Source: Gammaproteobacteria bacterium (lineage in GTDB: Bacteria; Pseudomonadota; Gammaproteobacteria; GCA-001735895). Taken from it: a stretch of 62,604 bases of DNA. The notes under the pieces are model-generated. The model was given only the letters and a program-made list of their open reading frames with translations, was not told where the DNA came from and searched no databases. Each line of letters opens with the position of its first letter. The first letter of the stretch is position 1. The translations under genes and the position numbers were made by a program. The stretch is taken from the NCBI GenBank assembly GCA_030066085.1, contig JASJCI010000007.1, positions 92,363 through 154,966 of the forward strand, given 5' to 3'. This document shows, piece after piece, positions 41,836-50,409 of the stretch.

Positions 41836-42906
41836 ATGGCAGATACCCGCATCAACCCAACCGGCCCGAAATCCGGCGACACGGCAAACGCCCGGAACGA
41901 TCTCGCTATGCCCGGAATAGTGCCCACCAGTGACGAGGAACTACGCGATTTCTATGCCGGCAACACGGAATACCGGTCTAGATTCAAAGACAGGCAGCTG
42001 CTGACCAATGCCTTCCTCGAGGGTTATCACGAATCGCTTTTTTACTACAAAAGCTTTTACGATGATCTGGAGCAGTTTGGCAATCCCGAAACCTGCACGG
42101 AGGTTTTTTACTTCATCCCCGGTTTCAACGGCACGCCGGGCCAGGTCAGGTTTGGCCTGCCCAGCCTGACCAAAAGGTACGGCAAGGACATATTCCTGAA
42201 AAGCCTTTACCTCGAGGAATTCTCCAGCAAGCGTCCGACATGGATGAAGTACAGCGGGCGACACCTGCAGATGCGGCGACAGAAAATCATCCAGGACCTC
42301 GAGCAAATGTCCGCCAGGTTTCCACGCATCAGGATTATCGCCTCGAGTACCGGTTTCTATGATTTCCTCGCGGTCCATGCGCAGGTAAAACGTTCCGGCT
42401 GCGAGCACATCCTGTACTGGATTTCCTGCGCACCCGATCAGATTTCTCCTCCGTTTACGGAGAAAATGTTCTACGCCCTCAATGGCTTTACCTATGAAGG
42501 CAACAAGTGGTACGCCTACCCGAATCAACAAATCCTGAAGTTATTCAACCCGGAATGCAGCACGCACAAGCAATGGCGGTACCAGTCCCAGCGCAAGATT
42601 TTTTTCAAGAACGACCTGGAATCGAGGTTTTCCTGTTTTGGCCTGCTGTGGGATTACACGTCCTGGGACTGCATTAGCAAAATGCTGCAGGACAATCTCG
42701 ATACCTATCGACAGGACGGCCAGCCGATAGAGCTCGAAACTCATGTAATGGCAGCGACGAAAGACGGCTTCTGGGACGATTCGAGTCCCGAGAACATCCA
42801 GCAGACACTCGATAAATATATCGTGAACAAGCGAGTGATCTACAGGGAAATGAGCCACCTGTGGGTGGTAACGCCAGAGAATGTTACCGACCTGATTACG
42901 GGCTGA
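41836..42906 (+). CDS. Unrecognised protein with an alpha/beta-hydrolase-like layout
   Basis: 356 residues, no family recognised, no signal peptide or membrane helix. The order of features suggests a degenerate alpha/beta hydrolase: an oxyanion-type loop 'FYFIPGFNGTPGQ' (residues ~92-102), a nucleophile-elbow-like 'RIIASSTGFYDFL' (Ser170/171), an acidic residue region 'HVMAATKDGFWDDSSPEN' (Asp310/314/315) and a late His in 'MSHLWVVTP' (His341). These match Ser-Asp-His positions but a Gly-x-Ser-x-Gly is not intact. Composition is less GC-rich and Lys/Tyr/Phe-rich compared with neighbours, so recent acquisition is possible. It stands alone with 231 bp upstream. Confidence 0.65.
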   Translation: MADTRINPTGPKSGDTANARNDLAMPGIVPTSDEELRDFYAGNTEYRSRFKDRQLLTNAFLEGYHESLFYYKSFYDDLEQFGNPETCTEVFYFIPGFNGTPGQVRFGLPSLTKRYGKDIFLKSLYLEEFSSKRPTWMKYSGRHLQMRRQKIIQDLEQMSARFPRIRIIASSTGFYDFLAVHAQVKRSGCEHILYWISCAPDQISPPFTEKMFYALNGFTYEGNKWYAYPNQQILKLFNPECSTHKQWRYQSQRKIFFKNDLESRFSCFGLLWDYTSWDCISKMLQDNLDTYRQDGQPIELETHVMAATKDGFWDDSSPENIQQTLDKYIVNKRVIYREMSHLWVVTPENVTDLITG

Positions 42907-43495
42907 CAGGGGCAGCATGGATCGAAGTAACTGCATAATCTCGATACATGAGTAGCGATCGCAAAGGCTAACGGCCAAAGGTTAGTGCTGTCATACAAGC
43001 ATGCCCGCCTGCAGCAACACCTGCGCCAGTGGCAAATGAAGCGCTCACACTTATATCTTCTCCGTCGGTAGTCATACCGGCACCGGACCAGTTTACGATT
43101 CGGCTCGATACCCCGGTCAATGCGCATATGCAATTGAAATATTTTGTATTTTCCGCCAAAAACGACCGAAATCGTATCGGTTTAGTGTCCTATAATCAGA
43201 AGCACCAGGAGACCTGCAGGACTGGCGCCGACCGGCTGGTACCAGGCGGTTTGAGATCGGCGCTGTAAACCCGAGACGAGGATATATGGACCGTCGAGCC
43301 AGGCGGGTTGTTATCGACCCGATCGATTTTAGTGCGAGCCTGATTCCGGCGCAAAAGCCCGGGCGGCCGGTCGATGCCTGCATCACTGAAAATAATCAGC
43401 CGGCGACAGAGCCCTTCGTTTCATCGAATTCGGGCAAGCGGGAGCGATTCGCATGTTGCGGCCGGTAAGGCAAAAAAATAGATCGTGTTAACCTG
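42907..43495. other. 589-bp intergenic region with a possible small leader ORF
   Basis: No confident gene. A TATAAT hexamer is present at 43191-43196 (no clear -35). A 60-codon ORF at 43286-43468 has a plausible GAGGA ribosome site and ends 27 bp before the EAL gene; its protein has no recognisable family. The 43286 ORF might be translated upstream of the EAL gene, but it could equally be chance. Confidence 0.35.
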
Positions 43496-45103
43496 ATGTC
43501 GCGACGGGAGCAATATCTCATCGGATTTTCGCTGGCCGCCTTCGTCGGCGCGGTCCTGCTGTTTGCACTCGTGATCTGGCTACTGTGGCTGCAATCGGTA
43601 AAAACCGAGGAAGCGCGGGTTGCGAACCTGGCCGAAACCCTGGGGCAAAAGACCGAGCAAATAATCGTTGACGCACGCGACATGCTCGATCGATTGAATC
43701 GCTTGCCCGCGTCCGCGTGCTCGGCCGAGCATGTCCGGGTGATGCAGGAGGCGGCCGTAGCGAGACCTTATATCAGGGCAATTGGATACTGGCGTGCGGA
43801 CAGTCGGATCTGCGGCGTTGGATTCATCCAGGCCATAGAACTCAAGCCGCCAAGGGCCGATCGGATCTATGATTCCGGCGTCATCGCCTGGTGGCCCAGC
43901 CCCCAGACCGAGGTCAGCGGAGTCAGACTGTTCTTGATGCGCCTCGGTAAACACGATATCGCCATCGATCCACGGTTGCTTTTGCAAACCGAGCTGGTAC
44001 AGGACCGGCAGGCAGGTCTGTGGGTCGAAAATCTGCCACTGGCAACCGCACCCTGGGGGGTCGAAATGCCCGCGCTGGATAGTTTCCCGGTCGGCCTGTT
44101 CGTCGATCGTGAAAACGACCGGGTGGTGTCCCGCTTTTCACTGGGGGCGGTTCTGCCCATCGACGTCGTGGCGATCGAGCCACTGCATCACTTCTGGGAC
44201 AGGTACGCGTCGATGATCACGGTTGCTATATCGTTCGGGCTGGCGCTTTTTGCCGTCTGGATTTATATCGTTCTGCGCTTTTCGCGTCACCAGTTGAGCC
44301 TGGCAACCGAATTGAAAGAAGCCCTGGCCAGGGGGCACGTAGAAGTTTACTACCAGCCAATACTGGACCTGGCGTCCGGAAGATGCGTCGGCGCCGAGGC
44401 CCTGGCGAGATGGGTGCGCGAGGATGGTCGGGTTGTCGATCCGGAGGTGTTTCTTCCGGTTGCCGAGGAAGCGGGGCTGGTACCGAAAATTACGCTGGCC
44501 GTCTTGTCCGCGACGATCCGGGACCTGGGAAACCTGCTGCGGGAAAACGCCGATATATCGATCAATATAAATCTTACGCCGGAGGATCTTGCCAGCGACG
44601 AGTTTTCCTACACGCTCGCCGAGCAAACCGAGTTTGCCGGGATTGCGCCGGAGAAAATCAAGCTTGAAATAACGGAACGGGCCATCATCGATAGCGATCG
44701 GTCGCGCGGCATGATTCGCAATTTCAGATCGCGGGGGCACAAGGTAGCCATCGACGATTTTGGCACCGGTTATTCGAGCCTTTCCTATCTCGAGACTTTC
44801 GAAATCGATACCCTGAAAATCGACAAGTCGTTCGTCGACGCAATTGACAAGGATGCCGTCACCAGTCACGTGATCGGCCACGTGATAGAACTGTCAAAGT
44901 CTCTTGACCTGGAGACCGTTGCGGAAGGAATAGAAACGCCGCAACAAGTGGAGTGGCTGCTGGAGCAAGGGGTGTTGCTGGGCCAGGGATACCTGTTCGG
45001 CAAACCTTTGCCTGCCAGGGGTTTCCGACGATACTTTCGCCGACAGAAGGATTCCAGGGTCTATCCAATCCGGCAAAAACTAAGGCGGTGGCAAGCCTCG
45101 TGA
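43496..45103 (+). CDS. CSS-motif EAL-domain c-di-GMP phosphodiesterase
   Basis: 535 residues. Transmembrane helix (~9-33), a periplasmic CSS-type domain with Cys75 and Cys106 (motif Cys-Ser-Ala), a second helix (~240-262), then a cytoplasmic EAL domain. All catalytic segments are intact: 'EALARW' (~300), 'NINLTPEDLAS', 'KLEITERAIID', 'AIDDFGTGYSSLSYLE', 'TLKIDKSFVD', 'ETVAEGIETPQQ' and 'GQGYLFGKPLP'. Family members hydrolyse c-di-GMP to pGpG and are switched by disulfide formation in the periplasmic part. It is followed 61 bp later by an OmpA lipoprotein gene, forming a probable operon. Confidence 0.93.
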   Translation: MSRREQYLIGFSLAAFVGAVLLFALVIWLLWLQSVKTEEARVANLAETLGQKTEQIIVDARDMLDRLNRLPASACSAEHVRVMQEAAVARPYIRAIGYWRADSRICGVGFIQAIELKPPRADRIYDSGVIAWWPSPQTEVSGVRLFLMRLGKHDIAIDPRLLLQTELVQDRQAGLWVENLPLATAPWGVEMPALDSFPVGLFVDRENDRVVSRFSLGAVLPIDVVAIEPLHHFWDRYASMITVAISFGLALFAVWIYIVLRFSRHQLSLATELKEALARGHVEVYYQPILDLASGRCVGAEALARWVREDGRVVDPEVFLPVAEEAGLVPKITLAVLSATIRDLGNLLRENADISININLTPEDLASDEFSYTLAEQTEFAGIAPEKIKLEITERAIIDSDRSRGMIRNFRSRGHKVAIDDFGTGYSSLSYLETFEIDTLKIDKSFVDAIDKDAVTSHVIGHVIELSKSLDLETVAEGIETPQQVEWLLEQGVLLGQGYLFGKPLPARGFRRYFRRQKDSRVYPIRQKLRRWQAS

Positions 45104-45164
45104 CGAACGAGTACCAGCAGATTCCGTCAGTACCTCAAAGCTGTCCGCAGGGGGTACCTGTGTT

Positions 45165-45872
45165 ATGAAAACGGGTATTGCCCTGTTTTTCGCGCTGGTG
45201 CTGCTTGGTGGCTGCGAATCGATGGGCCCGGATTCCCGGTCGGGTTCGTCTTCCCCGCAAGCTAGCGAACCGGCGACGGCCTCGATCGAATCCGAGCCGC
45301 AGCCCACCGCAGAACCTGCTCCGGCGGCCGGTCCGCGCATCGCGGTGCTGGACTGGAGCGACTACGAAAACGAGCGGGCGGAGCACAGGCAGGCGTTGCT
45401 TGCGTCCAGTCGGCAATTTCTGTCGGCCGAAGAAGTCGGCTATTACATGGATGTACAAAAAGCACAATTGCGTGAAATTCTGCACGATACCGATATCGGC
45501 CTCAGGCACGAATCCGGTCTGATTGTCCTGAGCGTGGCGGGCGGGGACGGCTTTGCCAGTAACAGCAGTCGTTTCAGTCCCGCCATCGAGGCACAGCTGT
45601 CGCTGATTGCGCCGATTCTCAAGGAATTCGATAAAACACACATCACCGTGCACGGTCATACGGATGATGCCGGCGAGGCAACCTACAACCAGGAACTATC
45701 GGTGCGGCGCGCAATGTCGGTAGCGCGTTTTTTCGCCGATGCGGGCATTGCATTCGAGCGTATCGCAGTCGTTGGTTACGGTGAGTCCTCGCCGACGAGT
45801 TCGAACAAGACTCCCGCTGGCCGCGCGAAAAACCGCCGGATCGAAATACACATCCAGGCCGTTGTCGGCTAG
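45165..45872 (+). CDS. OmpA-family lipoprotein downstream of the EAL gene
   Basis: 235 residues, signal peptide 'MKTGIALFFALVLLGGC' (lipobox LGGC, Cys at 17). A Pro/Glu/Ala-rich linker follows (~25-60). A middle segment has 'SAEEVGYYMDVQKAQL', like the YiaD-type lipoprotein at 2945. An OmpA C-terminal domain ends the protein ('VHGHTDDAGEATYNQELSVRRAMSV', 'GRAKNRRIEIHI'). The pair EAL + OmpA lipoprotein resembles genetic pairings seen in c-di-GMP-linked envelope functions (YfiB-like). It may therefore report envelope state to the phosphodiesterase, or vice versa. This is an inference. Confidence 0.9.
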   Translation: MKTGIALFFALVLLGGCESMGPDSRSGSSSPQASEPATASIESEPQPTAEPAPAAGPRIAVLDWSDYENERAEHRQALLASSRQFLSAEEVGYYMDVQKAQLREILHDTDIGLRHESGLIVLSVAGGDGFASNSSRFSPAIEAQLSLIAPILKEFDKTHITVHGHTDDAGEATYNQELSVRRAMSVARFFADAGIAFERIAVVGYGESSPTSSNKTPAGRAKNRRIEIHIQAVVG

Positions 45873-46377
45873 GAAACACGCCCGCCGCTCATCCGGGTAG
45901 CAATACTCGTATTATCGAAACAACCCGGATGGCCCCTGGGCGAATATTCGGGTAATGCCTCCTGTACCCCTTGAGCTATAAGTGACAATTATCGGGAGTG
46001 CTGACGCATAAATCGATTCGATGGGCGGCGAGGATCGACCCGAATACGTCTCTCGCGCTACCTATAAAGCGTCATTCCGCTTCGGCGGACCGCCGCGCAG
46101 GCGGGAATCTTGAAACGCGCCGCCATTGCAAGATCCCCGCGTGCGCGGGGATGACGGCGTTGGGCGGCGGGAAGTGGCCGAAAATTGCATCTGACACCGT
46201 TACCTTCAGCGTCTGCTAACGAGAAAACAACTCGTCTCGGGCCAGCCGTACCTGTTTTCAGGTCGCTTATTTTTCACTCGGGCCGATATACACTCGCAGT
46301 AGTTTCCGCAATTGCTTTGTCGAGTTGATACTGGAATTGGATATGGGGGAGTTAGATTATTACCCCTCCATCCTCTT
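45873..46377. other. 505-bp intergenic region with hairpins
   Basis: No protein-coding gene supported. It contains the inverted repeat CATCCGGGT (45890-45898) / ACCCGGATG (45923-45931) with a 24-nt loop just after the OmpA stop, and a BIME-like element (46070-46156). The rest is non-coding and more AT-rich toward 46200-46377. Confidence 0.55.
46070..46156. repeat. REP/BIME-like palindromic repeat (third family member)
   Basis: Starts CGTCATTCC and ends GGGGATGACG, with internal hairpins around the GCGGGAA and CCCCGCGTGCGCGGGG segments. The same outer ends (CGTCrTTCC ... GGGATGACG) frame the 38198 and 38354 repeats. Sequence between is different, so the copies are related but diverged. Confidence 0.75.
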
Positions 46378-46776
46378 TTAAAGATTTAGTAGCAAGAGGA
46401 TCAAAATAACCAGTAGAGATGAGATGCTGAATATCTTTGTTGCAAGAGACATTGCCGGTCTCGGTGGGTGATCCAGAGTTTCGATTCCCAGAGCCTTCAT
46501 ATCATCGCTTGTCAGTATTTGATGATTAGAATATTTCTTTATTATGGAAAGCGCGGCCGGCCAAGTGTCCCCTGTTTTTCTCAGGGTGTAACCATAGAGT
46601 CCTGCCTGGACCGTGCTATCCACCGCATACAAATACCCGCAATTATCAATAAATAGATGTAAACCGCCCGTGACATCGAGTAATTCAACAGAATCTGCAA
46701 TCTCCTCAACCGACTGATAAATATCCAACTCACCACTACCCCAGACATGATAGAGAAAATAATCATCTTCTCGCAT
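46378..46776 (-). CDS. Orphan small protein with C-terminal membrane anchor
   Basis: 132 residues, no family recognised. The N-terminal ~105 residues are polar and look like a small globular domain ('YFLYHVWGSGELDIYQSVEEIADSVELL', 'GLHLFIDNCGYLYAVDST'). The C-terminus is one hydrophobic helix ('IFSISSLLVILILLLLNL'), the layout of a tail-anchored protein. No signal peptide. Its GC content is clearly below that of its neighbours, and the flanking intergenic DNA is also AT-rich, which suggests horizontal acquisition. Start at 46776 is the first available ATG. Confidence 0.6.
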   Translation of the reverse strand: MREDDYFLYHVWGSGELDIYQSVEEIADSVELLDVTGGLHLFIDNCGYLYAVDSTVQAGLYGYTLRKTGDTWPAALSIIKKYSNHQILTSDDMKALGIETLDHPPRPAMSLATKIFSISSLLVILILLLLNL

Positions 46777-47037
46777 AGCCGTAACCGAGCAAATTGTGAA
46801 AGCCTATCAACCAGATTATAAGGCTATTGCCTCGACGACAAATTATCGTGTCATTTGCGAGTGTCTCTTACTGGCCGTAGCTTGTCCTATGCCTTGGTTT
46901 CGCGAGTGTCTCGTCTGCAAATCGCCGGTGATCTGACTCGATCGATCGGTGGCATGTTGAACATAGCACAACAATCTAGCTCTCCGACCAGAGTTTAAAA
47001 AAGGTATACTCTGCCCCGACTACTGGCTGGGCATCGG

Positions 47038-47604
47038 GTGAACAAAAAGATACAGCGTTACGGTTTATTGCCTGTTCTGTTTTTCATCGGCTCTGTGCTC
47101 GCGCACGGCGCCGCTGCGGTAACGGACGAGTCGATCTTTATCGAGGACGTGACCAGTAGCCAGGGTGTTCACGGACTTCGCGCGACCTTTAACCTGCAGG
47201 CTTCGCGCGACGAAATTTGGACGCTATTGACTGATTACGATCGTTTCCAGGAAACCTTCAAGGGATTACGCCGGCTCGAGATCCTCGATGAGGATGAACA
47301 GGGTGCGCGGGTGCATTATACAATCAAGGCCTGGATACTCACCTTCGAGTATACGCTGCAAAGGGATTACGTAAGACCATACGAGCTGATTACCTGGCGA
47401 CGCACCGGCGGGGATTTTCGCGTTATTTCGGGTGCATGGATGATCTTGCCGGGTCCTCGCGAGGACTTGCATGAGATCGTCTACGAGTCTTACGTCGACG
47501 TTGGCTTCCTCGTGCCAACAAAACTGGTGCGTGATCGCGCGGCGCAGGAACTCAGGAAAACGGTCGCGCGCATTCGCGAGCGGCTGGCGGCCGACCGATC
47601 CTGA
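47038..47604 (+). CDS. SRPBCC/START-like (polyketide cyclase/Coq10-type) exported protein
   Basis: 188 residues beginning at a GTG. The N-terminus has a signal peptide ('YGLLPVLFFIGSVLAHGAAA'). The mature part is a START-fold lipid/small-ligand binding domain ('GLRATFNLQASRDEIWTLLTDYDRFQETFKGLRRLEILDEDEQG', 'WILTFEYTLQRDYVRPYELITWRR', 'YESYVDVGFLVPTKLVRDRAAQELRKTVARIRERLA'). Ligand unknown. A TATACT hexamer at 47005-47010 lies about 30 bp upstream. It stands alone, flanked by long intergenic stretches. Confidence 0.8.
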   Translation: MNKKIQRYGLLPVLFFIGSVLAHGAAAVTDESIFIEDVTSSQGVHGLRATFNLQASRDEIWTLLTDYDRFQETFKGLRRLEILDEDEQGARVHYTIKAWILTFEYTLQRDYVRPYELITWRRTGGDFRVISGAWMILPGPREDLHEIVYESYVDVGFLVPTKLVRDRAAQELRKTVARIRERLAADRS

Positions 47605-47756
47605 ATCAAGACTCGCGACGGATTCCGGCTTGCGCCGGCATACCAGACAATCGCGCCCCGTCGCCTTATCCGGTTGTTACAATCCGCTTACCAGCAAAGC
47701 GAAGGAAAAGATATTCTTCCTACCTGGCCGCTCGTCAATCGACTGATTCCCGCCTT

Positions 47757-48266
47757 CTAGGCAACCCTGTCACGTTTGGGTAGCACCCAGTCAGGCCGCG
47801 GAAAGTGACAGGTATAGCCGTTGGGAATGCGTTCCAGGTAATCCTGGTGTTCAGGTTCAGCTTCCCAAAAGTCTCCAGCCGGCGCTACCTCGGTGACAAC
47901 CTTGCCGGGCCACAGTCCGCTGGCATCGACATCGGCAATGGTGTCGAGCGCAACCTTTTGTTGCTCGTCGTCCAGGTAATAGATCGCCGAGCGGTAAGAC
48001 GGTCCCAGGTCATTACCCTGGCGATTGAGTGTCGATGGATCATGGATCTGGAAAAAGAATTCCAGAAGTTCACGATAGGAAATCACCTCGGAATCGAAGT
48101 GGATCTCTATGCCTTCCGCATGGGTTCCGTGATTCCGGTAGGTGGCATTTTCGACGTCACCACCCGTGTAACCCACGCGAGTGGCAACAATCCCCGGGAG
48201 CTTGCGGATTAAATCCTGCATACCCCAGAAGCAACCACCAGCAAGTACCGCGCGTTCTTGTGCCAT
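47757..48266 (-). CDS. msrA: Peptide methionine (S)-S-oxide reductase
   Basis: 169 residues with the catalytic motif '[11 protein letters not shown]' (Cys at 13), '[30 protein letters not shown]', and '[12 protein letters not shown]' near the C-terminus. The only other Cys is in that last segment, so recycling is probably by a thioredoxin route different from multi-Cys MsrA forms. It reduces Met-S-sulfoxide. It is directly downstream of msrB on the same strand with no gap, a typical msrB-msrA repair operon. Confidence 0.95.
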   Translation of the reverse strand: MAQERAVLAGGCFWGMQDLIRKLPGIVATRVGYTGGDVENATYRNHGTHAEGIEIHFDSEVISYRELLEFFFQIHDPSTLNRQGNDLGPSYRSAIYYLDDEQQKVALDTIADVDASGLWPGKVVTEVAPAGDFWEAEPEHQDYLERIPNGYTCHFPRPDWVLPKRDRVA

Positions 48267-48713
48267 TTATATATCCTCCACCTGGTCAATATAATCGCCG
48301 TAACCTTCCGCTTCCATTTCGTCGCGATGTACAAAACGCAGGGAAGCCGAATTGATACAGTATCGCAATCCCCCACGATCCCGGGGCCCGTCGGGAAACA
48401 CGTGACCCAGGTGACTGTCGCCATGGGTACTGCGCACCTCGGTACGGATCATACCGTGGCTGCTATCCCTCAGTTCATTCACGTTGGCCGCCTCAACGGG
48501 TTTTGTAAAGCTCGGCCAGCCGCAACCGGATTCGAACTTATCCGATGACACGAATAGCGGCTCGCCAGATACGATATCGACATAAATACCAGGTTCGTGG
48601 TTGTAAAGATAATTCCCGGTACCCGGCAGCTCGGTGCCGTTTTCCTGCGTCACACGGTATTGTTCGGCGTCGAGACTGGCGATGGCATCAGCTGATTTTT
48701 GATAGTTCTTCAT
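48267..48713 (-). CDS. msrB: Peptide methionine (R)-S-oxide reductase, zinc-free type
   Basis: 148 residues from the ATG at 48713, preceded by GAGAGG; a TTG at 48737 is a poorer option. Catalytic Cys in '[13 protein letters not shown]', conserved '[13 protein letters not shown]' and '[10 protein letters not shown]'. The two CxxC zinc motifs of most MsrB proteins are absent ('[13 protein letters not shown]' and '[15 protein letters not shown]' lack them), which defines the zinc-free subgroup. The extra N-terminal Cys pair used by some MsrB forms is not seen. Start of the msrB-msrA operon. Confidence 0.93.
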   Translation of the reverse strand: MKNYQKSADAIASLDAEQYRVTQENGTELPGTGNYLYNHEPGIYVDIVSGEPLFVSSDKFESGCGWPSFTKPVEAANVNELRDSSHGMIRTEVRSTHGDSHLGHVFPDGPRDRGGLRYCINSASLRFVHRDEMEAEGYGDYIDQVEDI

Positions 48714-48945
48714 TTCAGGTTCCTCTCCCAAGCTCAAAAGATAATGGCCATCCCGGTGTTTTCAATGGCCCCGGCGGTTTTCAACCACCGTGACCGCTGG
48801 GTTAGCCAGACAAATCCAGCACGATCCCCAACTACCAGTCGACTATTTCGCGTACCTGCCATATGCGCACCATTCATAGGTTTTCCTGGTAAACCTGTTG
48901 CGCATCACAGCGTTTATTCAGGTCCGAATTTCGCTCAAATCTGCC

Positions 48946-48951
48946 TATAAT
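48946..48951 (+). promoter_or_regulatory. -10 hexamer of the PilZ gene promoter
   Basis: A perfect TATAAT directly upstream of the PilZ start region, within the sequence TGCCTATAATTGATA. An alternative TTG start at 48951 would overlap this hexamer, which supports the ATG at 48984 as the real start. The -35 is not obvious. Confidence 0.5.
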
Positions 48952-48983
48952 TGATATCTCAAGAGCGTGATTTCGAAATTTCC

Positions 48984-49697
48984 ATGAAACGCGAACTAGA
49001 CATAATCAAGATCTCGATTGAATTAGCAGGAGGCCATATCATCGAGGGACGTCTCGATAACGTGGCGCCTTCGAGTCATTTGATTTCCGTCGCTGTACTC
49101 GCTGCCAGTCCAGAGTTCCCGACTCCGGGCACCAATTTAGACCTGTACTTTGAAATTCCTGGAGAAGATCCCCGGGTCCAGGTACTTGCAGTGGCAAAAA
49201 ATGTGCGCCAGGAAAACGGGAAATTTTTCCTCGCTCTCGAGGTGATAGACTGGCATGAGTTTCACCGCCACTTGCCCTCGAATATATCCACCAGCTTTAA
49301 TCGACGCAGCCACTTTCGGGTCAGCATGCCGCGACAAAATGAAACCGAAGTCTCGGTGGTCTCGATGCAGAGCGGAAGTTCGGTAAGCGCCACGATGCTG
49401 GATATTTCTTTAAAGGGCAGCAAATTGTGCTTTGCTTCGGAGGGGGCACCGGGTGTTGGCGAAACTCTTCGCATCAAGTTCTGTTTACCCAATTCCGATT
49501 ACCAGCTCGATTTGCTGGCAAACGTAACCGGAGTGTGGAAGACCAGGAACGCCTGGAATTGCGGCGCTGAATTCAAGGATGACTCACCGGACGATGACAA
49601 ACCTTTCCTCGCCCAGCAAAAACAGATATCTCAATACATCATGGAACGTCAGCGGGAACTGGCGCGAATGGGTATCAACGCCGGCACCGAAGCGTAG
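48984..49697 (+). CDS. PilZ-domain c-di-GMP-binding protein
   Basis: 237 residues. The first ~110 residues resemble a YcgR-like N-terminal domain ('HIIEGRLDNVAPSSHLISVAVLA', 'LDLYFEIPGEDPRVQVLAVAKNV'). The second half is PilZ: the RxxxR motif in 'FNRRSHFRVSMP' and the D/N-x-S-x-x-G motif in 'MLDISLKGSKLCF', followed by beta strands and a Lys/Gln-rich C-terminal helix. It should bind c-di-GMP and may alter motility or polysaccharide secretion. The CSS-EAL phosphodiesterase 4 kb upstream and the MotB/MotA pair 4 kb downstream give a plausible functional context. Confidence 0.9.
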   Translation: MKRELDIIKISIELAGGHIIEGRLDNVAPSSHLISVAVLAASPEFPTPGTNLDLYFEIPGEDPRVQVLAVAKNVRQENGKFFLALEVIDWHEFHRHLPSNISTSFNRRSHFRVSMPRQNETEVSVVSMQSGSSVSATMLDISLKGSKLCFASEGAPGVGETLRIKFCLPNSDYQLDLLANVTGVWKTRNAWNCGAEFKDDSPDDDKPFLAQQKQISQYIMERQRELARMGINAGTEA

Positions 49698-49939
49698 ATC
49701 CAACTCCGAATTTGTTGGGTGGTCAACTCGACCTGGATTTACGGTCGTTTTTTCGATCTCCGGGACCAGCACCATTAGCCGATTGCCATGGTCGATCCGG
49801 CCTGATGGCCGAGCCGCTTTTCCATTTTCTTTTTCAGAGTTGCCAGTAGCCTGATCAGGAATTCTTTGCGCTGATTCTAGCGCCTGTTTTTAAGAAATCG
49901 TCAGCGCAACTAGAGTTTTGGTATGGCAGTATGCGCCAG

Positions 49940-50272
49940 TTATGTGGCGTGGTTGAGCGCATAAACACAGGCTTCAATTTTTTCACCACTTTCGACCTTG
50001 ACCAGTACAGGCACTCGCCGGTAACCCGTACCCTCGTATTCGTCGAGCATTGGCCAGTGGTTCCGCAAGTGATCCGAAGAGAAAACGTAACCCTCGACTT
50101 CCTCTCCATCCTCGGATGGCACGATCCCAGGGCAACCAAATTCGGAGCCCCACCCTTCATCCAGTAAATTTCCTTTTAGTGTTGCCTTCTCCCAATAACC
50201 CGGTATCTGTTCCAGGACAACATGGTTTGGCCTTCCCGGTGCGAGGGTTCCGTAAACAAACAGCCTTTCCAT
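49940..50272 (-). CDS. Gamma-glutamylcyclotransferase-like (AIG2/GGCT) protein
   Basis: 110 residues from the ATG at 50272; the frame extends 11 codons upstream. 'MERLFVYGTLAPGRPNHVVL' contains the YGTLxxG substrate loop, and 'MLDEYEGTGYRRVPVLVKVESG' the catalytic Glu. This short single-domain form is close to GGACT/YtfP-type proteins, which act on gamma-glutamyl or N-linked gamma-glutamylamine substrates. Located between the PilZ gene and the TPR cyclase, it has no clear operon partner. Confidence 0.85.
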   Translation of the reverse strand: MERLFVYGTLAPGRPNHVVLEQIPGYWEKATLKGNLLDEGWGSEFGCPGIVPSEDGEEVEGYVFSSDHLRNHWPMLDEYEGTGYRRVPVLVKVESGEKIEACVYALNHAT

Positions 50273-50409
50273 TTTTCGTGTCTCTTCGATTGGTGGCACC
50301 GCCAAACTGCCTGCGCAGAACGTTTTACCCTGACGACATACTGTCGAACCATTGCCGGGCGCCCGTTGCCGGAAGAATTATGATGGCAGTTGACTGAATC
50401 TCGAAAAAG

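Noticed and set aside
42968-43159. A 63-codon minus-strand ORF rich in Gly/Ala
   Set aside because: No ribosome site, no homology recognised, and it lies in a region without other coding signal.
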